Shown here piece by piece: positions 14,925 to 15,133 of a stretch of DNA of 15,133 nt. Position 1 is the first letter of the stretch, and each line of letters starts with the position of its first letter. Below the pieces are notes generated by a model. The model made no database searches, had not been told where the DNA came from, and saw nothing but the letters and a program-made list of their open reading frames with translations. The stretch is from assembly GCA_003024985.2 (NCBI GenBank), contig PXIH01S0014609.1. One strand, given 5' to 3'. Source of the stretch: Euperipatoides rowelli. Its lineage: Eukaryota > Onychophora > Udeonychophora > Euonychophora > Peripatopsidae. The translations under genes were made by a program, and so were the position numbers.

Positions 14925-15133
14925 TACCCCCCCCCCCATATTTTGATCATAGGCATGAATATTTGCTAGTCGTACATGTAAAATTATGCAGATAGGCTTA
15001 CTACTGTTACAAGCACCACATGTAACCTTTGTAATCTGTTTTTTTATCAAATTTTAAAGTACATTTTATATTTGACTTTACATTATATATTTTTTCTATT
15101 ATAATGTTATGTCAAAATATGTATTCAAACTGA

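Larger units (their letters stand above)
12900..15133. other. AT-rich non-coding stretch after the retroelement
   Basis: I see no gene. The DNA has many T/A tracts, doubled ACTGTATAT words at 13366-13388, an inverted repeat pair (13422-13549), a TC-rich stretch (14713-14806), two homopolymers (14818-14824 and 14927-14937), and a 22-bp direct repeat (14665 and 14903). The 66-codon plus frame at 14643-14843 is a product of the TC-rich stretch. Confidence 0.6.

Overview
The window is AT-rich metazoan nuclear DNA, probably from a marine invertebrate. The deuterostome-like words TAGGCCTA and TACTGTATA recur, and long G/C homopolymers are common, but I cannot name the species. There are no operons, no bacterial signals, and no intact host gene I can recognise. 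Most of the window is intergenic or intronic DNA filled with transposon remains and repeats.

Layout. At 174-362 there is a short open frame of unknown meaning. At 366-834 there is a complete non-autonomous hAT-type transposon: 13-bp terminal inverted repeats, a perfect 8-bp target-site duplication (CCTAAACC), and internal ~57-bp tandem repeats. From 843 to 3900 the DNA is AT-rich and non-coding, with two strong hairpins and several palindromes. A 63-bp tandem repeat lies at 4057-4216.

From about 4230 to 7370 the + strand is strongly pyrimidine-rich, so the - strand is purine-rich. Inside it, five diverged copies of a composite repeat (4636-6120) and a 3x80-bp minisatellite (5413-5652) share one logic on the minus strand. 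Each has a GG(A/C)CC-type exon-start-like box, in two copies directly after a splice-acceptor-like AG, then a short acidic (Asp/Glu/Lys-rich) reading frame, then a stop. Three of the copies also carry an AATAAA. This is the most interesting unexplained structure in the window. Minus-strand charged open frames continue upstream of it at 6301-6573 and 6768-6913.

From 7570 to 9600 the DNA is again AT-rich and non-coding. At 9611-12720 there is a decayed Ty3/gypsy-type LTR retrotransposon pol region on the + strand, in the order protease C-terminus, reverse transcriptase, RNase H, integrase (HHCC remnant, DDE core, GPY/F module). Stops and frameshifts break it into about ten pieces. It has no gag, no protease active site and no 5' LTR, so it is truncated as well as decayed. 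A weak polypurine/TATA-like candidate for a 3' LTR start lies at 13163-13218. The remainder (13220-15133) is AT-rich, with a 21-bp inverted repeat pair at 13422-13549 and a 22-bp direct repeat pair at 14665/14903.

Nothing here forms a working pathway. The pieces interact only as genome history: a hAT insertion, a dead gypsy copy, and a repeat array that may be a duplicated terminal exon.
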